Assembly: GCA_021153265.1 (NCBI GenBank)
Contig: JAGKTU010000058.1
Location: 1 to 14,003 of the forward strand
Source of the DNA: Clostridia bacterium
GTDB taxonomy: Bacteria > Bacillota > Clostridia > Oscillospirales > Oscillospiraceae
Length of the DNA stretch: 14,003 bases
Direction: 5' to 3'
The notes below the pieces were generated by a model that saw nothing but the letters and a program-made list of their open reading frames with translations, searched no databases and had not been told where the DNA came from. Each line of letters begins with the position of its first letter. Position 1 is the stretch's first letter. Both the position numbers and the translations under genes were made by a program. Below are positions 7,268-14,003 of the stretch, piece after piece.

Positions 7268-10200
7268 CTAATGTTTTGACCTCCTTTCGTATCTGCGCCT
7301 CAAACTGAATCCGTACGCAAGCGGGCCAAGCACAAGGGCCAGTCCGCATAGCATATAAATGGGGGTTCCGATACCGCCGGTGGCGGGCAGTTCCAGATTT
7401 GTGGGTTCGTTTACCGCATCAACGACACCCACCTGCTCATAGGGAATTCTAACAGCATCTACTTCTGAGAGAATTTTACTGCAAGCTACACAGGAATCGC
7501 CTGTGTCATCACAGAAGCAGAACCAGTACTTTGTATCATCCAGCCGGTATGCCTCCGGGGGATGAACCTCCTGCAAATAGTAGGCTACATGTTCCCGCAA
7601 AACGATACCCTGTGTGATATTGGTTTGGAACATGAGCTTTCCGTCTGCATTGGTTATTCCTGTGGTGATCAAACCGCCTTGTGCGTTATATAGACCAAAT
7701 GTGGCACCGGGCAGCGGTTTGTTTGTCAGCGCACAGGTTTTGGACACTTCTACGGCATAGCTCTTTGCGGCGATATTGATGTCTGCGTACACTTTTTCAA
7801 CAGCGTCATCCGAGATCTCCTTGCCCCAAAGGGTAATGTTTGCAGCGTTGCTGTACTTGACACTGCCTGTTATTTGCTCCGGCATGATGAGTGTTGTATC
7901 ATAATCCAGAATATACATAACCGGTTGGGGGTTTAGGATCACAATATCCAGCACATGTACTTTTTGGCCGGATGGATCCTTTTGGCTGCCGGTTCCGTCG
8001 TAGGAAACGGTATAGTCTACATCTTGCCGCAAGGTTGATGTGTGTCCGTTGGCATTCTCTGCTGTGATCACAAGCGAACCGCTTATGTACGCCAATGTGT
8101 CCGTCATAACATCGTGGATCGTCAGGGGCGATCCGTTTGTCAGCACGGCCTTTGCTTCGTTGACTGTGATTCTGTAATGTGCGGTATAGCCGTCATAATC
8201 GTGGGTCAACTGTTTTTCAAACAAATTGGGAATGGTGACCGCCGCATCATCATAAGAAACCCGAACGGAGTTGCTGCCATCGGGCATATAGTATAGCTGC
8301 GCATGGTTGTTTAGTTGATAACCAAGGGAGCCATACTCTTCAATTACCGATAGATCCTCGGTTTTGTAAACGAAGGTAAAGGTCATATTCTGGGTCGGTG
8401 TCCAGCACTGGCAAAAACCGTTACTCGCCCATTCACCGTTATCCTTTTGGAACCAGTAGTCTGCGCAGCCTGACCAGTGACAGGTTTCCGGGGTGCATTG
8501 GCAGCGGCAAAGCAGATTGATGGTTCTGTTATAGCTGATACCATTTTCTGTTGCCGTCCAGGCATTGTCCCAGGCGAACAGATCCCCGTCCGTGGCATCC
8601 TGAATGCGGGGAATCTGGATGGTTGTTCCGTTATAGGTCGTCATAACCGTGGCCAGATGGATATCGTTTTGTGCGTGGCCGATCATCGTACCGTTTTCAT
8701 CCATGAGCCGCATCTCATCCATGATGAACCAGGAATACTCCGCTTTCTGACCTTCCGGGCGTCCCGGTATGGTAGCGCGAACTTCCCATAGGAATCCGCC
8801 TCCGGAAGCATCGGATACGAAAGCGCCCTTCTTCACGATCTCGGCTTCGATCTCCACATGCGTGAAATTACTCCAGCCCCATGCAGTTTGACCGTCCACC
8901 GTGACCTTGTTCTCGTAGTCAAAGGTACCCGGGGTGTTGAGCTTCGTCGGAGTAGACGTGTAGTCGACAAGATAGCTCCAGCCGTCATTACCCAGTTCCA
9001 GCTCTCCGCAGTAGTCGCAGATGACCGTTTTGGGGATCTTATAGGACCATCCCGTTTCATCCCATATCAGGTGCGGATCGTCGGCGGAAACCGTCCATGC
9101 GTGCCATCCGCCCGCCGGGTCGGAAACACCGAAGGTCAGACCGCCGTCCATATCCGATTGGGTATAGCTGTGGGGTCTGCTCCAATCACTCAGAGCAGGC
9201 TGGTCGGTGAGAATGCTTCCGGGGATCTGGGAATCCGCATGTCCGTCAATGCGAACTGTCCAATTGATTTTTCCGGCACTCCCGTTGGGAGAGCCCCATT
9301 TTGTCAGTACCGTCGGGGCTTTTTGCTGGGCAGGAGGTTCTACCTTAACGGTAATAAAGCCGTCAAAGTCAATGGGGTCATCCTGCTCCGTGAAGTGGAT
9401 ACCCAGTGTGGAACTGATCGTAATGTCCGAACGGTTGTTTATCTGTTCGTTGAATACAAGGGTGATCAGACCCGTATCCGTGACCTCCCAGCTGCCAACA
9501 TTGGTTCCGTCCTTCAGGACAAAATCACCTTTGCCGCCATCCACCAGCAAACCGTTGGGGATCTGATACTGATAGGTTCCCGGCAGGAAACCCTTGGGGC
9601 TGTTGAAGGTAATGGTCAGCTTGTAGCCTTTCTGGGCCTCGGCAATGTAGTGTCCGTTTTCATCCTTGGGCAGTTCCACATTGTTGAGGTCCAGCAATGT
9701 ATAGAAATAGTTGCCGCCGTTGGCCTGCAGATAAGGAATCAATTCCATAGCCGAGCGGGTAGATTTCAGGGAGAAGTTTTTCGCCTGCACCTGCGGCGCA
9801 TCCCCCTCGATGATGAAGAAGGCAGGGCCATGGGAGATATCCAGCAGGTCATCCACCGATGGTTCTGCTGCCTCTGTCGGCGGCTCCGTCGGCAATGTTT
9901 CCTGAGGCGCAGGTGTTTCCGTGGATCCCCAGCCAACAATGGACGCATCGCTGAAAGACATCGTCTCAGCCGTAACCGCATCCTGCTGATCACCGCGGAT
10001 CATACAGAAGGTAGCGTCATATACCTCGGCGACAATGCCAACTGTGTTGTTGTCAAAAAATACGATGTCACCGCTTTGGGGAACATAGTCGCCCACCGGG
10101 GCGTACTTTTGCTGTGCTTTCCAAAGCTCAGCCATGGCCGCGCCGCCGGTGCTGTTCGGAAATTCTGCACAATCCGCGCCTGCATAATTCAGGCAGAATG

Positions 10201-10684
10201 ACACAAACATGGCGGACCAATCGCCGTAAGGCGCTCCGTACCATGCGCCATAGCGTGTATAGCCACGGCGTACACCGTTGTCACCTGCTTCATAATTCAG
10301 CCGGCTCTCCGTGTATCCCACTTGGGTCTTGGCAATGCCGACCAGATCCTCACGCAGAACACCCGTATAAGGATAGCTGGCAAACATCCGCTGCCAGTCC
10401 AGCGAAGTTTCTGTATCTGCATTTGGGTCGGAATAACAGCCGGTATTATGAATATGCGCTTGTTTGCCGCAAACCGGCACGCCGTCCTGCAGGCAAACCT
10501 CGCTATGTTGATGTTCCTCACATCCGCAGGATGCGCTGTTGGCGATCGTAACGCCCGTCATGCGCAGATTCCATGCCGTGACAAGCGCAACGATCAGCGA
10601 CAGGGCAGTCAGAATTGCCGCTGCGCGCCGCCACCGTCGTTTTTCAGTATTCAATTGTAACAAGTATTGTTCAATGAAACTCAT
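7268..10684 (-). CDS. Large pilus tip/ancillary adhesin with degenerate CHAP domain, LPATG-anchored
   Basis: A 1138-aa multidomain surface protein. A long basic N-region and hydrophobic segment (about 20-48) form the signal peptide. Two modules of form C-x4-H-x-H-x3-C follow (53-64 and 72-83). Residues about 108-255 resemble a CHAP/NlpC-P60-like amidase, but the expected catalytic Cys is Ser157 (DWSAMFVSFC) and the expected His is Thr214 (NNTVGIV). A Pro/Thr/Glu linker (about 256-278) leads to beta-rich domains (about 285-975) with strand patterns of collagen-binding-type isopeptide domains; the clearest is 820-975 (Lys824 in FEKQL, Asn in YSNAANITLWG). A Cys cluster lies at 726-760. The last domain (about 976-1095) is SpaA-like with Lys982, Glu1039 (YYLQEVHPPEAY) and Asn1092, then LPATG (1099-1103), a membrane helix and a basic tail. 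SD GGAAGGA is 9 nt before the ATG. It precedes the major pilin, which suits a tip adhesin; the ligand is unknown. Confidence 0.9.
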   Translation of the reverse strand: MSFIEQYLLQLNTEKRRWRRAAAILTALSLIVALVTAWNLRMTGVTIANSASCGCEEHQHSEVCLQDGVPVCGKQAHIHNTGCYSDPNADTETSLDWQRMFASYPYTGVLREDLVGIAKTQVGYTESRLNYEAGDNGVRRGYTRYGAWYGAPYGDWSAMFVSFCLNYAGADCAEFPNSTGGAAMAELWKAQQKYAPVGDYVPQSGDIVFFDNNTVGIVAEVYDATFCMIRGDQQDAVTAETMSFSDASIVGWGSTETPAPQETLPTEPPTEAAEPSVDDLLDISHGPAFFIIEGDAPQVQAKNFSLKSTRSAMELIPYLQANGGNYFYTLLDLNNVELPKDENGHYIAEAQKGYKLTITFNSPKGFLPGTYQYQIPNGLLVDGGKGDFVLKDGTNVGSWEVTDTGLITLVFNEQINNRSDITISSTLGIHFTEQDDPIDFDGFITVKVEPPAQQKAPTVLTKWGSPNGSAGKINWTVRIDGHADSQIPGSILTDQPALSDWSRPHSYTQSDMDGGLTFGVSDPAGGWHAWTVSADDPHLIWDETGWSYKIPKTVICDYCGELELGNDGWSYLVDYTSTPTKLNTPGTFDYENKVTVDGQTAWGWSNFTHVEIEAEIVKKGAFVSDASGGGFLWEVRATIPGRPEGQKAEYSWFIMDEMRLMDENGTMIGHAQNDIHLATVMTTYNGTTIQIPRIQDATDGDLFAWDNAWTATENGISYNRTINLLCRCQCTPETCHWSGCADYWFQKDNGEWASNGFCQCWTPTQNMTFTFVYKTEDLSVIEEYGSLGYQLNNHAQLYYMPDGSNSVRVSYDDAAVTIPNLFEKQLTHDYDGYTAHYRITVNEAKAVLTNGSPLTIHDVMTDTLAYISGSLVITAENANGHTSTLRQDVDYTVSYDGTGSQKDPSGQKVHVLDIVILNPQPVMYILDYDTTLIMPEQITGSVKYSNAANITLWGKEISDDAVEKVYADINIAAKSYAVEVSKTCALTNKPLPGATFGLYNAQGGLITTGITNADGKLMFQTNITQGIVLREHVAYYLQEVHPPEAYRLDDTKYWFCFCDDTGDSCVACSKILSEVDAVRIPYEQVGVVDAVNEPTNLELPATGGIGTPIYMLCGLALVLGPLAYGFSLRRRYERRSKH

Positions 10685-10721
10685 AAACGCTTGTCCTTCC
10701 GGCGTATTTACGTCTTAATGT

Positions 10722-11315
10722 TTAGAAAAAACGAATATTTTGAAAGGGCCATACCCGAAAGAAAACTTTTCCGACGATCTGATCCTTCGGAATACATCCG
10801 ATCAGCGTGTTGCGGGAATCGATGGAGCTTTCCCGCATATCTCCCACCACAAAATACTGCTCCTGGGGGACTTGGAAGGGAAATTCAAGGTCGCATTCGC
10901 CAAAATCCTTCTGCTGCACATAAGGCTCATCCAGTTTCTCGCCATTGAGATAGATATTTCCGTCAGTATCCATCTCGATCCAGTCGCCGGGAAGCCCGAT
11001 CACGCGCTTGATCAGAAGTTTGTTGTTCCAGGTAAATCCACAAAGGTCTCCGTGGTCGAAACGGGTCGTTTTGGTAAGCAGCACGATGTCACCGTTTGAC
11101 AGCGTTGGCTCCATACTGGTGCCCTCGATTTGAAGAACGGGCAAAACAAGGGTTGCGATCAGCACGGCAACAGCGGCCACGATCGTCAAAACATATATCG
11201 TTCCGCCCAAGGCTTTGTTATAGGCCTTCTGACGGCGGTATCGCTTTCGTTCTGTTTCAACCTGACGTTTCGTAGGAAGAGATACTTCCTTTTTCTTTCT
11301 GATCATCATACCCAT
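10722..11315 (-). CDS. lepB: Type I signal peptidase
   Basis: A membrane serine protease of 197 aa that removes signal peptides from secreted proteins. A charged cytosolic N-terminus (about 1-35) and a single membrane helix (about 40-60) precede the catalytic domain. The Ser/Lys dyad is intact: Ser67 in GTSMEPTL and Lys103 in LIKRVIGLPGD. The last conserved box reads GDMRESSIDSR, with Met where Asn is usual. The start is ambiguous: ATG at 11313-11315 shares one nt with the upstream TGA (TGATG), and a GTG one codon earlier (to 11318) is possible; neither has a strong SD, so coupling to the upstream gene is likely. Unlike the catalytically altered SipA proteins of some streptococcal pilus islands, this one should be active. 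Dedicated processing of the pilin precursors is inferred from its place in the operon. Confidence 0.95.
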   Translation of the reverse strand: MGMMIRKKKEVSLPTKRQVETERKRYRRQKAYNKALGGTIYVLTIVAAVAVLIATLVLPVLQIEGTSMEPTLSNGDIVLLTKTTRFDHGDLCGFTWNNKLLIKRVIGLPGDWIEMDTDGNIYLNGEKLDEPYVQQKDFGECDLEFPFQVPQEQYFVVGDMRESSIDSRNTLIGCIPKDQIVGKVFFRVWPFQNIRFF

Positions 11316-11713
11316 CACCCGTTATCCGAAGGACTCTGCTTATATTCTTTCAAAATCGCCTCTATTGCAGAATCGTACTCTCCATATGTCTTCTTCGCCT
11401 TGGAAACGATCGCCGCCGCTTCCGCCTGCGCCTGTCCGAGAATCCATTGCCGTTCTGCTTCGGTTTCTTCACGGATCGCTTTGATTTCATTTAAGTATTG
11501 CTCTGCGGCATTCTGTGCGCTGCGGAAGCAATTGTTAATTTCGAGGGCTGCATCGGCGATATTACCGGCATTACGCAAGCGAAGCCGTTTGTCTTCCAAT
11601 TCCCGCTCCAATTGCTGGTTTTGCTCCGTCAATTTATCGACCTGCAGTTGGAATTGGTAGATAATATCAATCAGCTGAGATCTGCTCAGTCGCTTAAATT
11701 CCTTATCCGTCAT
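11315..11713 (-). CDS. Cytosolic coiled-coil protein, first gene of pilus operon
   Basis: A 132-aa protein with no signal peptide or membrane segment. A short N-terminal part (MTDKEFKRLSRSQLIDIIY) leads into an almost uninterrupted helical region (about 20-125) with heptad-like spacing, broken near the NAGNIADAALEIN segment (about 48-60). It is rich in Glu, Lys, Gln and Ala. I recall similar proteins beside signal peptidase and sortase genes in Clostridia, but their function is not established; a DivIVA-like or scaffold role is only a guess. SD GGGAGG (11723-11728) is 9 nt before the ATG. The TGA stop overlaps the signal peptidase start. As first gene after the promoter it is expected to be co-expressed with the whole pilus unit. 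Confidence 0.85.
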   Translation of the reverse strand: MTDKEFKRLSRSQLIDIIYQFQLQVDKLTEQNQQLERELEDKRLRLRNAGNIADAALEINNCFRSAQNAAEQYLNEIKAIREETEAERQWILGQAQAEAAAIVSKAKKTYGEYDSAIEAILKEYKQSPSDNG

Positions 11714-11743
11714 ATTACCGGCCCTCCCGACTCAGTTACACTG

Positions 11744-11756
11744 ATCCAATTTGGAT
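11744..11756. promoter_or_regulatory. Palindrome overlapping the pilus promoter
   Basis: ATCCAA-T-TTGGAT, perfect 6-bp arms around one base. It overlaps the edge of the predicted -10 box and the expected transcription start, so it could be an operator. Confidence 0.45.
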
Positions 11757-11783
11757 AATAACAAAAGGCGCGTTACAAAGGTG
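11755..11783 (-). promoter_or_regulatory. Predicted activator-dependent promoter of the pilus operon
   Basis: On the minus strand a TATTAT -10 candidate covers 11755-11760. The hexamer 17 nt upstream (11778-11783, CACCTT) is a poor -35, suggesting the need for an activator. The predicted start near 11748 would give a leader of about 35 nt before the coiled-coil gene. It stands directly behind the terminator of the two-component operon. Confidence 0.55.
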
Positions 11784-11789
11784 TTACAC
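11772..11789 (-). promoter_or_regulatory. Direct heptamer repeats, likely response-regulator site
   Basis: Minus-strand heptamers GTGTAAC (11783-11789) and TTGTAAC (11772-11778) are spaced 11 bp, one helical turn. A third copy, GTGTAAC, lies at 11735-11741. The promoter-proximal repeat ends 11 nt before the -10 box. This arrangement resembles SARP/OmpR-type operators and suits the winged-helix regulator encoded next door. Confidence 0.5.
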
Positions 11790-11824
11790 AAAAAAGAACG
11801 GCAGAATAAAATTCTGCCGTTCTT
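11790..11824 (-). terminator. Intrinsic terminator of the two-component operon
   Basis: A perfect 14-bp stem (11794-11807 with 11811-11824) and a 3-nt loop are followed on the minus strand by a run of T residues (complement of 11790-11795). It begins 3 nt after the regulator stop codon. It separates the regulator transcript from the pilus operon. Confidence 0.93.
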
Positions 11825-11827
11825 GGG

Positions 11828-12604
11828 TCATTTCTTAAATTGAAGCATGGCGCAAGTTTCTTCTGCCCAACTATATTGGGTCATGTATTCACCATGAAAC
11901 TGAGGCTTTCCGGTTTCCAGAAAACTGAGATAATCGCATCTTACAAGGTTGGTATCAATACGATAATAAGGTGTATCATGCCTGAGAACATCCTCCGCCC
12001 GAATTGCCTTCAGGGTATTCTTCAAATCCAATACAAGCTGCCGCAGGTAAGCTGCATTCTTGGTGTCATCCATATCGTCGGGAAATAAAATCGCGCAGAT
12101 TTGTTTTGCCGTCATGCCCGCGCCGTTGCGATCGATCAAAACCGCCAAAAACTCTTTCGCTTTCTTCCGTTTGAAAGGAAGAATTTCACCGTTATAAAGC
12201 ACCTCGAAGTTTCCAAAACATTTGATGGTCAGCAGTTTTTCTGTGGCCTTGACCCCCTTGATGTGGTCAATTTCCTTCTGTACCGCTTCCGGTGTGATCG
12301 GCTTCATCAAATATCCGGAGACATGAAGCTGGAAAGCAGATACAGCATATTCTTCATAACCGGTGCAAAACACGATCTTGCAGCGGGGCTGCAGCCCAAG
12401 CAGCTTTTCAGCAAGTCCCAAGCCGCCGATGCCGCGCATATTGATATCGAGAAAAGCGACATCAACCGGATTTTCTGTGGCGTACGCAAGGGCCGCGGAG
12501 CAGGAGGAAAACGCCTCTACCATCTCAATGTCAGAAGACGCGCTCACCGCTTCGAGCAGGGTTTCCAGCATATATATTTCATCATCGACTGCGATTGCTT
12601 TCAT
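11828..12604 (-). CDS. Response regulator: CheY-like receiver plus SARP/OmpR-like winged helix
   Basis: A 258-aa DNA-binding response regulator. The receiver domain (1-about 118) has the acidic pocket Asp7/Asp8, phosphoacceptor Asp53 in FLDINMRG, Thr81 and Lys101 (LMKPIT). The output domain (about 124-220) starts with IKCFGNFEVLYNG and LPFKRKKAKEFLAVL, the pattern of trans_reg_C/SARP-type winged helices, not of the LytTR domain usually partnered with LytS kinases. There is no room for a BTAD domain; the last about 40 residues are unassigned. Its ATG overlaps the kinase stop by 4 nt (ATGA), so the pair is coupled. The gene ends 3 nt before a terminator, beyond which lies the pilus promoter with 11-bp-spaced repeats; activation of that promoter is inferred. 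Confidence 0.93.
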   Translation of the reverse strand: MKAIAVDDEIYMLETLLEAVSASSDIEMVEAFSSCSAALAYATENPVDVAFLDINMRGIGGLGLAEKLLGLQPRCKIVFCTGYEEYAVSAFQLHVSGYLMKPITPEAVQKEIDHIKGVKATEKLLTIKCFGNFEVLYNGEILPFKRKKAKEFLAVLIDRNGAGMTAKQICAILFPDDMDDTKNAAYLRQLVLDLKNTLKAIRAEDVLRHDTPYYRIDTNLVRCDYLSFLETGKPQFHGEYMTQYSWAEETCAMLQFKK

Positions 12605-14003
12605 GCGATCACTTCCTTTGGGATCATAATCACGGCTTTGGTGCCGGAACCGGGCTTGCTTTCCAGAATGAGATCACCGTCTACCATCGCTTTCAGTCTT
12701 CCCCGGATGTTGCGCAGACCCACATGCTTTTTCCCATCAATGGGCAAGCTTGTATCAAACCCTACGCCATCGTCTTTCACCTCCACACAAAAATGTGTTG
12801 GTGTTTCATAAGAACGGATCATCACCGTTCCACCTGTTTCCAGACGCATCAGACCGTGCTTGATCGCGTTTTCTACAAGGGGCTGAACGGACAGTGCCGG
12901 CAGAACAAACTCCGTCGCTTCCACATCATATTCAATGCTCATATCCGGGAAGCGAACTTTTTCGATATTGGCGTAATGCTCAACATGCTTGAGTTCTTCT
13001 GCAAACCGAATCGGTGTTACGCTGTCAAGCTCGCTGAAATTGCCTCTTAAGTACAGGCTGAAATTCCGCACCAATTCGTTTGCTTTTTGCGGATCTTTCA
13101 GACACATACGCTCTATGGTGCCAAGGGTGTTGTAAATGAAGTGCGGCTGGATTTGGGAAAGCATGATCGCCACACGGCTTTCCTTCAGTTCTGCTTCCAC
13201 AATATTTTTTTCGGCTTCCAGCCGGCTTCTTTGCAATTCCAGCTCTTTTGCTTTTTCTGCGGCATTGATACTGCGGGGAATGATTCTGAGAACCACCACC
13301 ATGGTTACCGCGAACAAAGCGATAAACACATATTTGGAGACAACACCGCCTTTCCAAATACCAAGACCTGTCATGGAAAGATCCACCCCGAACGCGATCA
13401 GCGGAAAAATTGCGCCAATATAGAGCCAATTATGCTTGTCCTTCTTACAGAAGCATTCTTTTACAAGACAGGTGATCAAGATCAAATTCACGATCATCTG
13501 CGCGATTGCCCAATACCGCCATGTATCGTAAAATAACAGATCTGTCATCACCGGAACCGCAAAAAACAGCGCATCTGCCGCCCCCAGACAAATGACCGCG
13601 GTCATGCCCATCTTTTTGCTGTCATCCAGAAAATACACGATTCCCATTGACAGGAACAGCATATAAAGGATCATTGCGCTTCCCAAAAGGATGGTGTTGG
13701 AAACAACGGAGTCATTCCAGAAGAAAATGCCGCTTGCGCTATATGCGAAGTAGGTGCCGGCAAACAGGATCACCATACCAAAAATCCAAAGCAGTCTGCT
13801 GTTTTTGTTGTGGATCAATGTGGAAAACAACGCAATACCAATCACCACAAGTGCGACGATCATAAAGAACAGTCCCGTGTTTCTCTGGAATTCGCCGCTT
13901 TCCAATACACCTTTTTCGAAATCCAGACCGGACCAAAAAGCCATGTTGGACAGCAGTTCGTCGATGGCGGTTTCGTTTCCGAAGCTATGGGGATTATGAA
14001 TCA
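12601..14003 (-). CDS. LytS-type seven-TM sensor histidine kinase, 5' end outside the window
   Basis: The kinase partner of the adjacent regulator. The frame stays open to the right edge: 19 codons precede the ATG at 13942-13944, and that ATG has no ribosome site, so the visible ATG is probably internal and the protein is N-terminally truncated here. Numbered from that ATG, seven hydrophobic segments span about 22-222, resembling 7TMR-DISM sensors, and the missing part is probably an extracellular sensory domain. A linker helix (about 225-258) joins a His_kinase domain (LSQIQPHFIYNTL, His268) and an HATPase_c domain with N box VQPLVENAIKHG (Asn359), DDGVGF (391-396) and GLRNIRGRL. This is the LytS/YehU-type fold. 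The TGA stop overlaps the regulator ATG by 4 nt. The ligand is unknown. Confidence 0.93.
   Translation of the reverse strand, partial: IHNPHSFGNETAIDELLSNMAFWSGLDFEKGVLESGEFQRNTGLFFMIVALVVIGIALFSTLIHNKNSRLLWIFGMVILFAGTYFAYSASGIFFWNDSVVSNTILLGSAMILYMLFLSMGIVYFLDDSKKMGMTAVICLGAADALFFAVPVMTDLLFYDTWRYWAIAQMIVNLILITCLVKECFCKKDKHNWLYIGAIFPLIAFGVDLSMTGLGIWKGGVVSKYVFIALFAVTMVVVLRIIPRSINAAEKAKELELQRSRLEAEKNIVEAELKESRVAIMLSQIQPHFIYNTLGTIERMCLKDPQKANELVRNFSLYLRGNFSELDSVTPIRFAEELKHVEHYANIEKVRFPDMSIEYDVEATEFVLPALSVQPLVENAIKHGLMRLETGGTVMIRSYETPTHFCVEVKDDGVGFDTSLPIDGKKHVGLRNIRGRLKAMVDGDLILESKPGSGTKAVIMIPKEVIA

Noticed and set aside
9920..10357. Active cell-wall hydrolase in the adhesin
   Set aside because: The Cys and His expected for CHAP catalysis are Ser and Thr, so an enzymatic call is not supported.
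258..14003. Insertion sequence, CRISPR array, tRNA or rRNA
   Set aside because: No transposase, regularly spaced repeat array or cloverleaf sequence was seen; coding genes occupy nearly the whole stretch.

Overview
The window looks like Firmicutes, class Clostridia, most likely a gut Oscillospiraceae/Lachnospiraceae-type species. This is inferred from the strong Shine-Dalgarno sites (AGGAGG type), LPXTG-like cell-wall sorting signals, class C sortase, lipoprotein signal peptides, the LytS-type kinase and moderate GC. Every gene I can support lies on the minus strand, so transcription runs from right to left.

Right part (11828-14003): a two-component operon. A seven-TM LytS-type histidine kinase, whose 5' end lies beyond the right edge, overlaps by 4 nt (ATGA) a response regulator with a CheY-like receiver and a SARP/OmpR-like winged helix. 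A strong intrinsic terminator (11790-11824) closes this unit.

A short control region follows immediately (about 11735-11790). Two heptamers of the (G/T)TGTAAC type stand 11 bp apart just upstream of a TATTAT -10 box that has no good -35. A third copy and a 13-bp palindrome lie downstream. This is the likely promoter of the pilus operon and a plausible target of the neighbouring regulator.

Middle and left part (258-11713): nine tightly packed genes that look like one surface-pilus operon. In transcription order they are: a cytosolic coiled-coil protein; signal peptidase I with intact catalytic residues; a 1138-aa tip/ancillary adhesin (Cys/His modules, degenerate CHAP domain, isopeptide-type domains, LPATG); the 614-aa major pilin (LPSTG); class C sortase; a small Cna_B-type basal pilin (LIQTG); a second, smaller sortase; a lipoprotein with a DxDxDG calcium-type loop; and a large lipoprotein combining a beta-propeller-like region with a metallopeptidase whose active-site layout matches anthrax lethal factor and the Pro-Pro endopeptidases. 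A strong terminator (139-190) ends the operon. A 14-bp hairpin between the major pilin and the sortase may set their expression ratio.

How the parts may work together (inference): the kinase/regulator pair switches on the operon, the signal peptidase processes pilin precursors, class C sortase polymerises the major pilin with the adhesin, and the second sortase attaches the LIQTG basal pilin to the wall. The two downstream lipoproteins sit on the outer membrane face, where the metallopeptidase could trim or release adhesins.
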